From the NCBI GenBank assembly GCA_034933685.1, contig JAYFNB010000003.1:62001-126000 (forward strand): DNA of 64,000 bases. Reading direction: 5' to 3'. This DNA comes from UBA8514 sp034933685. GTDB taxonomy: Bacteria; Bacillota; Clostridia; Lachnospirales; Anaerotignaceae. A program made the position numbers and the translations under genes. Each line of letters opens with the position of its first letter. The stretch's first letter is position 1. The notes beneath the pieces are model-generated. The model had not been told where the DNA came from. It ran no database searches and saw nothing but the letters and a program-made list of their open reading frames with translations. Shown piece after piece: positions 25,882-34,112 of this stretch.

Positions 25882-26755
25882 AGTGCATTCTTTTTTTAGC
25901 ATACATCGAACGGTCTATTCTATCCAGAAATTGTCTCCAGTCATCATCATCTTGTAATTGTTCTATTCCAAAGCTAATTGTTACATTAAATGTATCCTCA
26001 TGCGCTTTGTAGGTGAATTTTTCTATTTTGTTGCTCATTTTCTTGCAAACCTGCTCAACCTCTTCAGCTGTTTTGTTTTCAAAGAACATAACAAATTCAT
26101 CTCCGCCCAGTCGCCCTGCCCAACCATTATGCCTGTTAACAGTTCCCTTAATAACAGCAGAAATATGCTGAAGTACGATGTCACCAACATTGTGCCCATG
26201 CTCATCATTTACTTTTTTGAAATTGTCAACATCTATACACACCCCTATTAGAAAGTAGTGTGTATTTCTATGGAAATTTATAAACGCGTCTAACTCATTG
26301 CGTATATATGACTTATTATAAAGTCCAGTAAAAGAGTCTTTAACGGCAAAATCATTAAATTCTTTAATAAATTCGGTTATTTGTACATTGTCTTTGTGGT
26401 ACTCACTTACAACAACCATGCTTTCTGTAACATTTTTAATAAGCTCCAACGATAGCACTTTGTTTTCCAGCATAACTGGTACAGACACTATTAAAAGTGC
26501 CTCGTCTTTAAGTTGTTCCACCTTTACAAATTGCTTATTTTCGTCGCAAGAACGTCTTGATACACAATTTTCACAAGGAACTGTTTTGTTCCAAAATTCG
26601 TAGCAAGGTTTCCTTTCCTTTAAAAGTTCTTTCTTTCCTCCTGCATAGTCAAAAACTTCATAGGTATATGGGTCAACAAGCCTATACAAATTAAAAATTA
26701 CTTCTGCCGAGCAAAAAGATTTCACTTTCTCGTCCATGCTTTCAATATTGTACAT
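25880..26755 (-). CDS. cytosolic GGDEF protein with N-terminal Cys-containing sensor domain
   Basis: A 291-aa probable diguanylate cyclase without signal or membrane helices. Residues about 1-110 form a PAS-like region with four close cysteines (PCYEFWNKTVPCENCVSRRSC, about 48-68), suggesting a metal or iron-sulfur site or redox switch. The GGDEF domain (about 135-290) has an intact LGGDEF active loop, but the usual inhibitory-site position reads RHNG rather than RxxD, so product inhibition is probably absent, unlike the 970-aa protein nearby. The start has GAGGAAAG upstream. Confidence 0.85.
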   Translation of the reverse strand: MYNIESMDEKVKSFCSAEVIFNLYRLVDPYTYEVFDYAGGKKELLKERKPCYEFWNKTVPCENCVSRRSCDENKQFVKVEQLKDEALLIVSVPVMLENKVLSLELIKNVTESMVVVSEYHKDNVQITEFIKEFNDFAVKDSFTGLYNKSYIRNELDAFINFHRNTHYFLIGVCIDVDNFKKVNDEHGHNVGDIVLQHISAVIKGTVNRHNGWAGRLGGDEFVMFFENKTAEEVEQVCKKMSNKIEKFTYKAHEDTFNVTISFGIEQLQDDDDWRQFLDRIDRSMYAKKRMH

Positions 26756-26870
26756 AGCTTTCCTCCTCTTCTTTCGCTTAACTATACACCATTATTTATA
26801 CCTAAGTATACATCATCTCAATTTAAGGCGCAAGTGCTGGGATATAAGTTAATTAGTTATAATTTCCCAC

Positions 26871-26909
26871 AAAAAAAGAAGGATTTAAAAATAAATCCCT
26901 CTTCTTCTT
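26871..26909 (-). terminator. terminator after the stalk-domain protein gene
   Basis: Stem of AAGAAG..GGATTTA with TAAATCC..TTCTT around a short loop, followed on the minus strand by a run of seven Ts. Confidence 0.75.
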
Positions 26910-26924
26910 AATTTGTTTTATTTA

Positions 26925-27587
26925 TTAAAGTTTGTCAACAAAGTCTTTAACTTCAAAACCTGTAACATTTTCTGGACCATTTTCGTATGCTGGTTTAGCT
27001 ACTTCTGTTGCTGTTTCTTCTGGTTTAGCCTCTTCTGTTGCTGTTTCTTCTACTGCTTCAGCACTAATTGCAACTGTGCTTGTTTCAGCATCCCAAGTTA
27101 CTGTGTAACCAAAAGCTTCTGCAAGATATTTTACTGGTGCATATGTTCTGCCATCTTTAACAACAGCTGCTGTATCCATAGTAATTTCGTCTTCGACAGC
27201 TTGTACTGCTTCACCATCACTAGGTGTTCCTACTTTGAAGTAGGTGTATGTAACTTTTGCTGTTTCAGAACCAACAACAAAATCTACAGTAACTTTACCA
27301 AGGTATGAAGTTTTATCTTCGCTTAAAAGTTCTTCAGCCTCTGGGTAAAAGCTTGTAAATGTAGCGGTCTTTGTTTCTTCATTCCAAGCTACAGTAACAT
27401 CCATAGCTTCACCAATTGCTCTTAATGGCACAAGAGTTCTGCTGTTTGCATCAACAAAAGGCTGTGCATCTGTAAATACTACTGCTGTTTTTTCAACAGC
27501 TACGTTTACACTACCCGCCAATGCTGTACCTGTTAACATGCTTAAAGCCATTGTTGCAACAATTACGCTACCTAATAATTTTTTCAT
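26925..27587 (-). CDS. secreted protein with copper amine oxidase N-terminal-like (stalk) domains
   Basis: A 220-aa exported protein. A Sec signal peptide (about 1-24, ending in ALAG) precedes two stalk-type repeats: one around SRTLVPLRAIGEAMDVTVAW, the other around GRTYAPVKYLAEAFGYTVTW, each followed by a short TATF/TVAIS strand. The tail is Glu/Thr/Ala/Lys-rich with a short near-duplicate (EETATEEAKPEETATEVAKP). Such domains are cell-wall or extracellular modules in Clostridia; no enzyme is present. The ATG has GGAGG eight bases upstream. Monocistronic. Confidence 0.88.
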   Translation of the reverse strand: MKKLLGSVIVATMALSMLTGTALAGSVNVAVEKTAVVFTDAQPFVDANSRTLVPLRAIGEAMDVTVAWNEETKTATFTSFYPEAEELLSEDKTSYLGKVTVDFVVGSETAKVTYTYFKVGTPSDGEAVQAVEDEITMDTAAVVKDGRTYAPVKYLAEAFGYTVTWDAETSTVAISAEAVEETATEEAKPEETATEVAKPAYENGPENVTGFEVKDFVDKL

Positions 27588-27858
27588 ATTCCTTACCTCC
27601 ACTATATTTAGTATGATATTCATCCTTCACAGTATAGCAAAATTCCCTTATTTTGTAAATGAAAAACAACTTAAATTATAGTAAATGAACGTTTTTTTTA
27701 ATTTTGTTACCAAAATCATCCTTATCCACCGCATTTTTATCATCCAAACGCTGAATTATAAAAATTTCATAAAATCAAACAAAAGCAAAATTTTTTAGTG
27801 GAAAAGCTATGGCTATTTTGGTATAATATTTAGAAATATTATGAGAGGTGTGTTTTTT

Positions 27859-28434
27859 TTGAAGTTGCTGGAGGATAGAATTCTTAAAGATGGTGTTGTG
27901 AAGGAAGGTAACGTGCTGAAAGTGGACAGCTTTCTTAACCACCAGATGGATATAAATTTATTTAATGCCATGGGCAAGGAATTTAAAAAACTGTTTAAAG
28001 ACCACAGCATTAACAAAATAGTCACTATTGAAGCATCTGGCATTGGCATTGCTTGCATTGTTGCACAGCATTTTAATGTGCCGGTTGTTTTTGCTAAGAA
28101 AAGTGAAAGTATAAACCTTGATGGTGCAGTTTACAGCGTAGCAATTGAAAGCTTTACACACAAACGCACCTCCAATGTAATTGTATCTAAAAAATACATA
28201 CAGCCTGAAGACCACGTATTAATAATAGATGACTTTTTGGCAAACGGCTGTGCCCTTGAAGGGCTTATAAGCATTGTAAACAGTGCTGGGGCAACAGTTG
28301 AAGGCATTGGCATTGCAATAGAAAAAGGCTTCCAAAACGGCGGTGAAATTATTCGTGCCAAAGGCATTCACCTTGAAAGCCTTGCAATTGTGGAAAGCAT
28401 GAACCATGAAACAGGTGAAATTGTATTCAGGTAA
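27859..28434 (+). CDS. xpt: xanthine phosphoribosyltransferase
   Basis: Purine salvage enzyme: xanthine + PRPP to XMP. The 191-aa length fits when the TTG of MKLLEDRIL is used as start; GAGGTG lies eight to nine bases upstream. The PRPP loop VLIIDDFLANGCALEGL (near 125) and the substrate region TIEASGIGIACIVA are intact. The promoter has an extended -10 (TGGTATAAT, ending at 27827), giving a leader of about 20 nt, so the purine riboswitch that often controls xpt in Bacillota is absent here. Confidence 0.95.
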   Translation: MKLLEDRILKDGVVKEGNVLKVDSFLNHQMDINLFNAMGKEFKKLFKDHSINKIVTIEASGIGIACIVAQHFNVPVVFAKKSESINLDGAVYSVAIESFTHKRTSNVIVSKKYIQPEDHVLIIDDFLANGCALEGLISIVNSAGATVEGIGIAIEKGFQNGGEIIRAKGIHLESLAIVESMNHETGEIVFR

Positions 28435-28435
28435 T

Positions 28436-28487
28436 ATAAAAACGGCATTTTCAAACCTTACACAGTTTGAAGCTGCCGTTTTTTTAT
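28436..28487. terminator. bidirectional terminator between xpt and pdxA2
   Basis: AAAAACGGCA..TCAAAC / GTTTGA..TGCCGTTTTTTT forms a long stem with an internal bulge; A and T tracts allow function on both strands for the convergent genes. Confidence 0.8.
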
Positions 28488-28488
28488 A

Positions 28489-29529
28489 TTATTTAGCTTT
28501 GTTTTTTGCAAGTTGAATGCCATACTGTATTGCATTTACAAGGCTTATTTCGTTTTGAACGCCCTGTCCTGCGTGACCAAAAGCTGTGCCATGGTCAACA
28601 GAGCTTCTTATAATAGGAAGGCCAAGGGTAATGTTAACACCGCTTACTGCACCCCATTTTTTAGCCTCTCTGTCATAAACAAAACCAACAACCTTAAGCG
28701 GAATATGTCCTTGGTCGTGATACATAGCTACCACTATATCATACCAGCCACCTCTTGCCTTTGAATAAATTGAATCTGGAGGAACTGGACCGTCTACATT
28801 AATTCCTTCGGCCTTCGCCATTTCAATTGCAGGTGTAATTTCTTCAATTTCTTCTGTTCCAAAAAGACCGCCCTCACCACAGTGTGGGTTCAAACCAGCT
28901 ACGCCAATCTTAGGGTTTTCTATGCCAAGGCTTTTACATGCATCGTTTGCTATTTTAATTACATCGTATACACGCTGTTTTTTAACCCTGTCACAAGCCT
29001 CTCTTAAAGAAACATGTGTAGAAACATGAACTACTCTTAAATCCTCGTGGGCAAGCATCATTGTATATTTATTTGTGCCTGTCATCTCTGCATAAATTTC
29101 TGTATGGCCTGAATAGTGATGCCCTGCAAGATTAATTGCTTCTTTATTAAGCGCATTTGTAATTGTTGCATCAACTTCGCCTGCAAGTGCAAGCTCAATT
29201 ACCTTTTTAACACACTGGAATGCCGCATCGCCGCACATTGCAGATACTTTTCCGTACTCAAACTTATCCATATTCACAAGTTCTAGATGATAAACGTCAA
29301 TTATACCATACTGGAACTTAGCGTCTTTAACGGCACTAATTTTATTAATTTTAATTTTATCCTCAGCTTTAAGGATACGAATAGAATCCTCAAACATTTT
29401 CACATCGCCAATTACAACCGGATTGCATTCTTCATAAATCTGTGGGTCAAGCAATGCCTTTACTGTAATTTCTGGGCCGCATCCCGCTGGATCACCCATT
29501 GTTATGCCTAAAATTGGTTTCTTACTCAT
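28489..29529 (-). CDS. pdxA2: PdxA2-type 4-phospho-D-threonate/erythronate dehydrogenase
   Basis: A 346-aa member of the PdxA family. Key motifs: MGDPAGCGPEITVKA at the N-terminus and metal-binding His in GHTEIYAEM (near 139), NPHCGEGG (near 214) and YHDQGHIPLK (near 262), plus SVDHGTAFGHAG. PdxA proper makes vitamin B6, but here the gene is preceded by an OtnK/DtnK-type kinase 21 bases upstream. That pair is the known D-threonate/D-erythronate route, in which the dehydrogenase oxidises the 4-phosphorylated acid and decarboxylation gives dihydroxyacetone phosphate. Function by context; which stereoisomer is unknown. GGAGG precedes the ATG. Confidence 0.9.
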   Translation of the reverse strand: MSKKPILGITMGDPAGCGPEITVKALLDPQIYEECNPVVIGDVKMFEDSIRILKAEDKIKINKISAVKDAKFQYGIIDVYHLELVNMDKFEYGKVSAMCGDAAFQCVKKVIELALAGEVDATITNALNKEAINLAGHHYSGHTEIYAEMTGTNKYTMMLAHEDLRVVHVSTHVSLREACDRVKKQRVYDVIKIANDACKSLGIENPKIGVAGLNPHCGEGGLFGTEEIEEITPAIEMAKAEGINVDGPVPPDSIYSKARGGWYDIVVAMYHDQGHIPLKVVGFVYDREAKKWGAVSGVNITLGLPIIRSSVDHGTAFGHAGQGVQNEISLVNAIQYGIQLAKNKAK

Positions 29530-29550
29530 TCTATTAATCCTCCGTATATT

Positions 29551-30777
29551 TTATTTTTTGTTTACTCTTAAATAATTTATAACCTTAACAATTGTATCCT
29601 CTTCTCCGAAACTTCCAGATTTTGTTACCATGCTGTTTCCATCAGCAATTCCTTCACGAAGAATTCCAATAGGAACACCTGGAACAATTTCATCTGTAAG
29701 CTCCATACCATCAGAACCAAGGAAGTCGCAAATTTGAAAAGCTGTATCTCCACCTGTTGCAACAAATGTAACGGGCTTAATATCGTTGTATAATCTCTTA
29801 ACAATATCGCCAAGGCTTTCTGCAATTTTAAGAGATTTTTGTGTATCTGTGGCTGCTTCACGAAGTACCATGGTATATTCCTCAAAAAGACTGTCAATTG
29901 CTATTATAACCAGCTTTTGCCCGTCATTGTAAAACTCCAAAGATTTTTCAACTGCCTCGGTAACGGCCTTTTCATATCTATCTTCAATAATATCGTTGGA
30001 ATCTACAAGCACTATAGGCAGCTTAAAGGTTTCTTTTGCCAACCTTACCTGATGTGCCGTTGTTGCACTTCTTGAGCCTACAACAATAAATACCGTATCG
30101 TCATACTTAATTTCTGCTTTCTTTTTTCTACCTAATTGTTTTGCAAGACCTGCACTGCCACAGAAAACTTTTTTGCCCTCTATCAACATAGAAGCGTCAC
30201 TGATTATAGCTAAATCCTCATTGCTAATGGTGTCGAAAACAAAAATACTTGTGCCATTTTCCATTTGGCGCTCCATAAAGGCTTTAAGACTCTCAGCGCC
30301 TTCACGTATGTTTATTATGCGCACATTAATGGCTTTTTTCTTTGTTTCAGTGTTAAAAATATTTGTAATGTCCACGTGCTTGTTATCAGGCATCATCAGC
30401 GTTCCATCTGTAACAATTCTTCCGTTATCTGGAAATGCCGACGCTACAATGGCAACTTTTGCTCCTGTGGCATCTATAATTGCCTCAAGCTCTGGCGCTG
30501 GGTTTCCCCTCATAAGCGAGTCTACTTTTTTATATATGTATTCAATATCATCAAGGGTATTAAGGTTTTTTGCAAGTTCATAAACAGTAGTGTAAGCCTC
30601 CTTACTGCTTAATGGCCTTGAGTCTGTATTAATAACCACCACATCTGAAGTTTTAAACATTTTTGAAGTGACGTCATTGTCGTTCATTATTTTTACTGTT
30701 GTTGAGTATCCATTTTTTTTGTACTGCACGCCGGTATCATTAGCACCGGTTAAGTCATCAGCTATAATTGCAATCAT
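29551..30777 (-). CDS. four-carbon acid sugar kinase (OtnK/DtnK family)
   Basis: A 408-aa kinase formerly DUF1537. The N-terminal domain opens with the ADDLTGANDTGVQ motif, and the C-terminal nucleotide-binding domain has VATGGDTAFQIC (near 338) and PGVPIG. It phosphorylates the 4-OH of D-threonate, D-erythronate or a similar C4 acid with ATP, supplying the substrate of the adjacent PdxA2. AGGGGAG lies upstream of the ATG; a -10-like TATAAT at 30818-30823 (minus strand) has no clear -35. The upstream neighbour is a terminator of a long non-coding unit, so expression is probably independent of it. Confidence 0.92.
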   Translation of the reverse strand: MIAIIADDLTGANDTGVQYKKNGYSTTVKIMNDNDVTSKMFKTSDVVVINTDSRPLSSKEAYTTVYELAKNLNTLDDIEYIYKKVDSLMRGNPAPELEAIIDATGAKVAIVASAFPDNGRIVTDGTLMMPDNKHVDITNIFNTETKKKAINVRIINIREGAESLKAFMERQMENGTSIFVFDTISNEDLAIISDASMLIEGKKVFCGSAGLAKQLGRKKKAEIKYDDTVFIVVGSRSATTAHQVRLAKETFKLPIVLVDSNDIIEDRYEKAVTEAVEKSLEFYNDGQKLVIIAIDSLFEEYTMVLREAATDTQKSLKIAESLGDIVKRLYNDIKPVTFVATGGDTAFQICDFLGSDGMELTDEIVPGVPIGILREGIADGNSMVTKSGSFGEEDTIVKVINYLRVNKK

Positions 30778-30891
30778 TTAGAAAACTCCCCTCTAAGGTA
30801 TTTTAACGCTCATTTCCATTATAATATAAAACCAAGTAAAAATATAGTAAAATTAATGCTATTACATATATATATTAAAAATTTTTTACAC

Positions 30892-31550
30892 AAAAAAAGA
30901 ACCTATCTGCTTCATCATTGCAAAACAGATAGGCTCCTACCACATTTCTGGTTCTAACACACTTCTTCTCCTTAACTACTTAAATTACTTTGCTATATTT
31001 AGTTAACAGCTTAATTCTTATTAAACCCAACTTAAAAATTATCTTTAACCATAACCACTTATAAACTATTTTCTTTAAATGGCTTTTTACAATAACCTAT
31101 TTGAATATTCAGTTGTAGGTTTCGGCAACTTTTCGCACTGCAATCCTAACCACTTTATGCACATTTTAGTGCCTGTTATTGATTTTTCTAAGCTGCCAAA
31201 ATTGTTTGTTTAAAGATTTTTACGCCCATTGGAATCAATCCTCCATAAGCCTTCATTGTAATCCTTCTTTACGAATTACCTTCTTCATTAAGTTACTAAC
31301 ATTTTACAATACTTTTTCTAATTACCAACTAAACCTGTTTCTAATACATTACTGAACATCTGCTAATTACCGACTAGACCTGTTTTTTAGCGGTTGCCCC
31401 CTTTCGTTTAAAGAAAACCCTTTAAACTATATACTTAAAAAAGTACTTTGCAATAAGACCTAAAGCTTATTTTTTCATTCAGTTATAATATTTACCAACT
31501 GCTTCCTTAATCCAATTATGAATTAATTGTCTTATTACGTTTCCTTTTTA
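30892..31550 (-). ncRNA. candidate ~660-nt non-coding RNA with own promoter and terminator
   Basis: No credible ORF occurs on either strand over about 650 bp, yet the unit has a near-consensus promoter (31558-31586) and ends in a perfect 8-bp stem terminator (CCTATCTG / CAGATAGG, then TTCTTTTTTT on the minus strand). The RNA is purine-rich and has several local hairpins, for example GTTTAAAG/CTTTAAAC, GCAC/GTGC and CCTA..GAATATTC..TAGG, and a 45-nt tandem repeat. Size recalls large structured RNAs such as OLE or ROOL, but I recognise no diagnostic sequence of either. Alternative: a very long attenuated leader of the OtnK-PdxA2 genes, whose start codon is 115 bases past the terminator. Confidence 0.5.
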
Positions 31551-31557
31551 TGCTTTA

Positions 31558-31586
31558 ATTATGCACCTGACAAATGCAAAAGTCAA
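31558..31586 (-). promoter_or_regulatory. sigma-A promoter of the candidate non-coding RNA
   Basis: Minus strand: TTGACT, exactly 17 bases, CATAAT. Five of six bases match in each box. It lies just downstream of the UDG stop codon and points away from any protein gene until OtnK, 780 bp later. Confidence 0.6.
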
Positions 31587-31638
31587 TAACCCTAGATTTA
31601 TTTTAGTGACTATACTAATTGCGTACAAACAATATGTA

Positions 31639-32193
31639 TTACAAATAATCTTTAATAGCTTGAAGGTCTTCCATATAAGTTTGGCGCAGGCTTTGGTTAT
31701 AAATAACTGCCGCCGGATGATATAGCGGAAAAATCCGTATTCCTCCAACTTCCATTAGCTTACCATGCACACTTCCTATTGTTATTTTTTCATTTGCAGT
31801 AATCGCTTTAAGTGGAACATTGCCCAATGTAACCACAAGACTTGGCTTAATTGTGGATAACTCCTCCATAAGAAAAGGAATGAACTCCTTAATTTCCTCT
31901 TTTGAAGGCGGTCGGTTAATTGTATTGCCTGTTTTGGGGCTTATTTTTGTTGGACGAAGCTTTACGGTGTTAGTTATATACACATCGCTTCTGCCAACCC
32001 CTGCTATTTTTAAAAACTCATCAAGATTTTTTCCCGCTTTGCCCACAAAGGGTCTACCTTGCTTTTCCTCATCTCCACCAGGTGCTTCGCCTATTATAAA
32101 AATTTTAGCATTTTTTTGTCCTTCGCCAAAGACCAAATTGCTGTTTGGGTACTTATTAACGTAATATTGTTCATTTTTTTGTATAAAAGCCAT
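31639..32193 (-). CDS. family 4-like uracil-DNA glycosylase lacking the Fe-S cysteines
   Basis: A 184-aa DNA repair enzyme candidate that removes uracil from DNA. Motif 1 is GEAPGGDEEKQGRPFVGKAG (near 36-55) and motif 2 ends in PLYHPAAVIYN (near 155), both typical of family 4. However, the family normally holds a [4Fe-4S] cluster through four Cys, and this protein has no cysteine at all: the KCRP position reads KLRP and the C-x-PFL position reads FIPFL. The fold may be stabilised without the cluster. The ATG used has GGAGG 11 bases upstream. A perfect DnaA box (31852) lies inside the gene. Confidence 0.85.
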   Translation of the reverse strand: MAFIQKNEQYYVNKYPNSNLVFGEGQKNAKIFIIGEAPGGDEEKQGRPFVGKAGKNLDEFLKIAGVGRSDVYITNTVKLRPTKISPKTGNTINRPPSKEEIKEFIPFLMEELSTIKPSLVVTLGNVPLKAITANEKITIGSVHGKLMEVGGIRIFPLYHPAAVIYNQSLRQTYMEDLQAIKDYL

Positions 32194-32216
32194 GTTGTGC
32201 ACATCCTCCAACCAAG

Positions 32217-32700
32217 TTATCAACAAAAAAGCATAGTTATCCACGTTAATTTGTGGATAACCACTCTGTCTTAAAGTTATTCACACTTTTTTAATGCCTA
32301 TTTAGTTGCAATTTTACTTTGTACCACTAAATAGCGAAATATATTGTGTGTACTAAATATTATTGTGTTCTAATTTGTAATTTACACACAAACTATGTTG
32401 ATAAATAGTTTACAGTGTGCGTACAAAATATTAAATAATTTTATGCTTTCAAATCCTTAAGTCAATAGTCATATTACTGTTTTTTGTCTATTTTTAACTT
32501 TATTTTAAGCAAAAAATCCTGCATTTATTGCTAAAATATATGGCTTCAATAAATTTGCGCGCAAAAAGTTATGCACTCTATCCACAAAAACACTGTGGAT
32601 AACTTCTGCAAATCACCCTTTTGTGTTAACAAATTTTATATTTATCCACTCAATTATTAACCCAGTAGCTATTCCACCCAAATGTGCAGAGTTATCCACA
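32217..32700. promoter_or_regulatory. dense DnaA-box cluster between UDG and rhomboid genes
   Basis: Within 484 bp there are nine sites equal to TTATCCACA or one to two mismatches away: 32217 (TTATCAACA), 32237 (TTATCCACG), 32252 (perfect, reverse), 32277 (TTATTCACA), 32396 (TTATCAACA, reverse), 32578 (CTATCCACA), 32594 (perfect, reverse), 32642 (TTATCCACT), 32692 (perfect). A further perfect box lies at 31852. Between the two groups is an AT-rich 250-bp stretch with no gene. This is denser than the sites flanking dnaA. It may titrate DnaA or act as an accessory origin element; the last two boxes lie in the rhomboid coding sequence. Confidence 0.7.
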
Positions 32701-33719
32701 CCAATATCTATAAATCCCATAGCTATACCAACAATTGCCCAAAGCAAAATTGTGAAAAAATTTAACCCTTCAATTTCACGTCGATTGCTGCCGCAAAAAG
32801 CAATCAGTGCTCCCATAATGCCAAAAATTGCACCCGACGCACCCACGGATATTCCGCCAGTGAAATACACACTGGCAACACTGCCAAACAGCCCAGAAAT
32901 GAAATATATTAATAAGTATGAACTTTTGCCCAAATATTTTTCAGCCCTAGAACCAAAAATATACAACGACAAACAGTTATATCCAAGATGAGTAATTCCG
33001 CCATGCAAAAATACGGATGTAATAAGGCGGTAATATTCATGATTATTAATCACCATTTGGCTGTCATTTGCAAAACGTTGGAAAAATGATGCTTCACTGC
33101 CTGTTAAGTTTAAATATGCCCAAACAATTACATTAATAAAAATAAGGCTTATTGTCACATGAACGTTGTCAGTTAACACAGGCACTGCGGTTTTAACACG
33201 ATATTTGTGCTCCATTGTCTTCAGGTTTTCATCCGCATATCCAAATATATTTTCGCTTCCATTTTGCAAAAAGCACTGGTTTATTATTTCCGCAATGTTT
33301 AATATTTTTGTAGGCTGATTTTTTCCAGCACTAAGCTGTTGTAAACTTATGTTAACTTGCCACCATACTTGATTTATTTTTTCTCCTGTAACAAGCTGTT
33401 TTTCATCTATGTAAGCTTGTACTTTTTCATTGCTGCCACTTGTAACCATTAAATTAAGGCAAACAGCATAACTACAATTCATGCTCTGAATCAACTTTTC
33501 CATTTGAAGGTTAAGTGGCTCTATAATTGTAGTTACTGTGTTCAGGGGCATTAAATCCGCATTAATTATGTTAACCATGTAAAGTACAGGGCTTATATTT
33601 CGTGCCATAACAACTATTGGTGTTTCCTGTGTAAGTTCAATATTATTTTTTGCTGAAACAATTCCATAATCATTTGCTATAAGCTGATGGCACAGGTTTT
33701 TAGTAAATTCTGCATACAT
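32613..33719 (-). CDS. rhomboid family intramembrane serine protease
   Basis: A 368-aa membrane protein. The C-terminal rhomboid domain (about 190-365) has six or more helices with the catalytic Ser in SVGASGAIFGIMGAL (near 290) and the catalytic His in NSAHLGGIATG (near 348), plus the L1-loop HGGITHLGYN segment. Residues 1-180 are a soluble domain of unknown function that looks cytoplasmic and has two or three predicted beta-rich blocks. The substrate is unknown. The 3' end overlaps the DnaA-box cluster. Confidence 0.9.
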   Translation of the reverse strand: MYAEFTKNLCHQLIANDYGIVSAKNNIELTQETPIVVMARNISPVLYMVNIINADLMPLNTVTTIIEPLNLQMEKLIQSMNCSYAVCLNLMVTSGSNEKVQAYIDEKQLVTGEKINQVWWQVNISLQQLSAGKNQPTKILNIAEIINQCFLQNGSENIFGYADENLKTMEHKYRVKTAVPVLTDNVHVTISLIFINVIVWAYLNLTGSEASFFQRFANDSQMVINNHEYYRLITSVFLHGGITHLGYNCLSLYIFGSRAEKYLGKSSYLLIYFISGLFGSVASVYFTGGISVGASGAIFGIMGALIAFCGSNRREIEGLNFFTILLWAIVGIAMGFIDIGVDNSAHLGGIATGLIIEWINIKFVNTKG

Positions 33720-33830
33720 TTTATTTCTCCTAATCTTGTTATAATTTATAAAAGGAATAGTGAAATTTTATCACCTGTGCCTACAGATGTCAATTTTTTA
33801 GGCTAACATCATTTTAACGGCAGATTTTAA

Positions 33831-34091
33831 CTATAAAATTGCCTGAATAAGTATTAGAGCACAAAATCCTGGAAGTCCTAAAATACCAATAAAGCCAACA
33901 GTAAGCAGGTTTATGCCAACAGCCACGCCAAGTGGAGCAAGAAGATAGTTTGACACCACCAATGCCACTACCCCAACTGCAGAATTTAGAATAATTCCAA
34001 ATAATAGCTTAATTGGCTTCGCCATAACAAGCAGTGCAATAAGTGCAAGGCACACCACAATCATTGAAACTATAATTGAAATTGAGTCCAT
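33831..34091 (-). CDS. bofA: BofA-family protein (pro-sigma-K processing inhibitor-like)
   Basis: An 86-aa integral membrane protein with two or three helices and the BofA-type C-terminus (GVAVGINLLTVGFIGILGLPGFCALI). In Bacillus, BofA holds the SpoIVFB protease inactive in the mother cell; the presence of the gene hints at, but does not prove, sporulation. The second of two in-frame ATGs is used because GGAGGG lies eight bases before it. It follows the DUF2508 gene as in the yaaL-bofA pair of Bacillus subtilis. Confidence 0.88.
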   Translation of the reverse strand: MDSISIIVSMIVVCLALIALLVMAKPIKLLFGIILNSAVGVVALVVSNYLLAPLGVAVGINLLTVGFIGILGLPGFCALILIQAIL

Positions 34092-34112
34092 AAGCATATC
34101 CCTCCATTTTTA

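Noticed and set aside
27624..27858. Purine riboswitch upstream of xpt
   Set aside because: The -10 box leaves a leader of only about 20 nt and none of the conserved purine-aptamer loop sequences are visible.
31187..31240. tmRNA (ssrA), because a frame ending ILAA-TAG occurs in the non-coding unit
   Set aside because: The tRNA-like ends (GGGG.. 5' start, GTTCGA-type T loop, CCA) are missing and the transcript is too long; the ending is probably chance.
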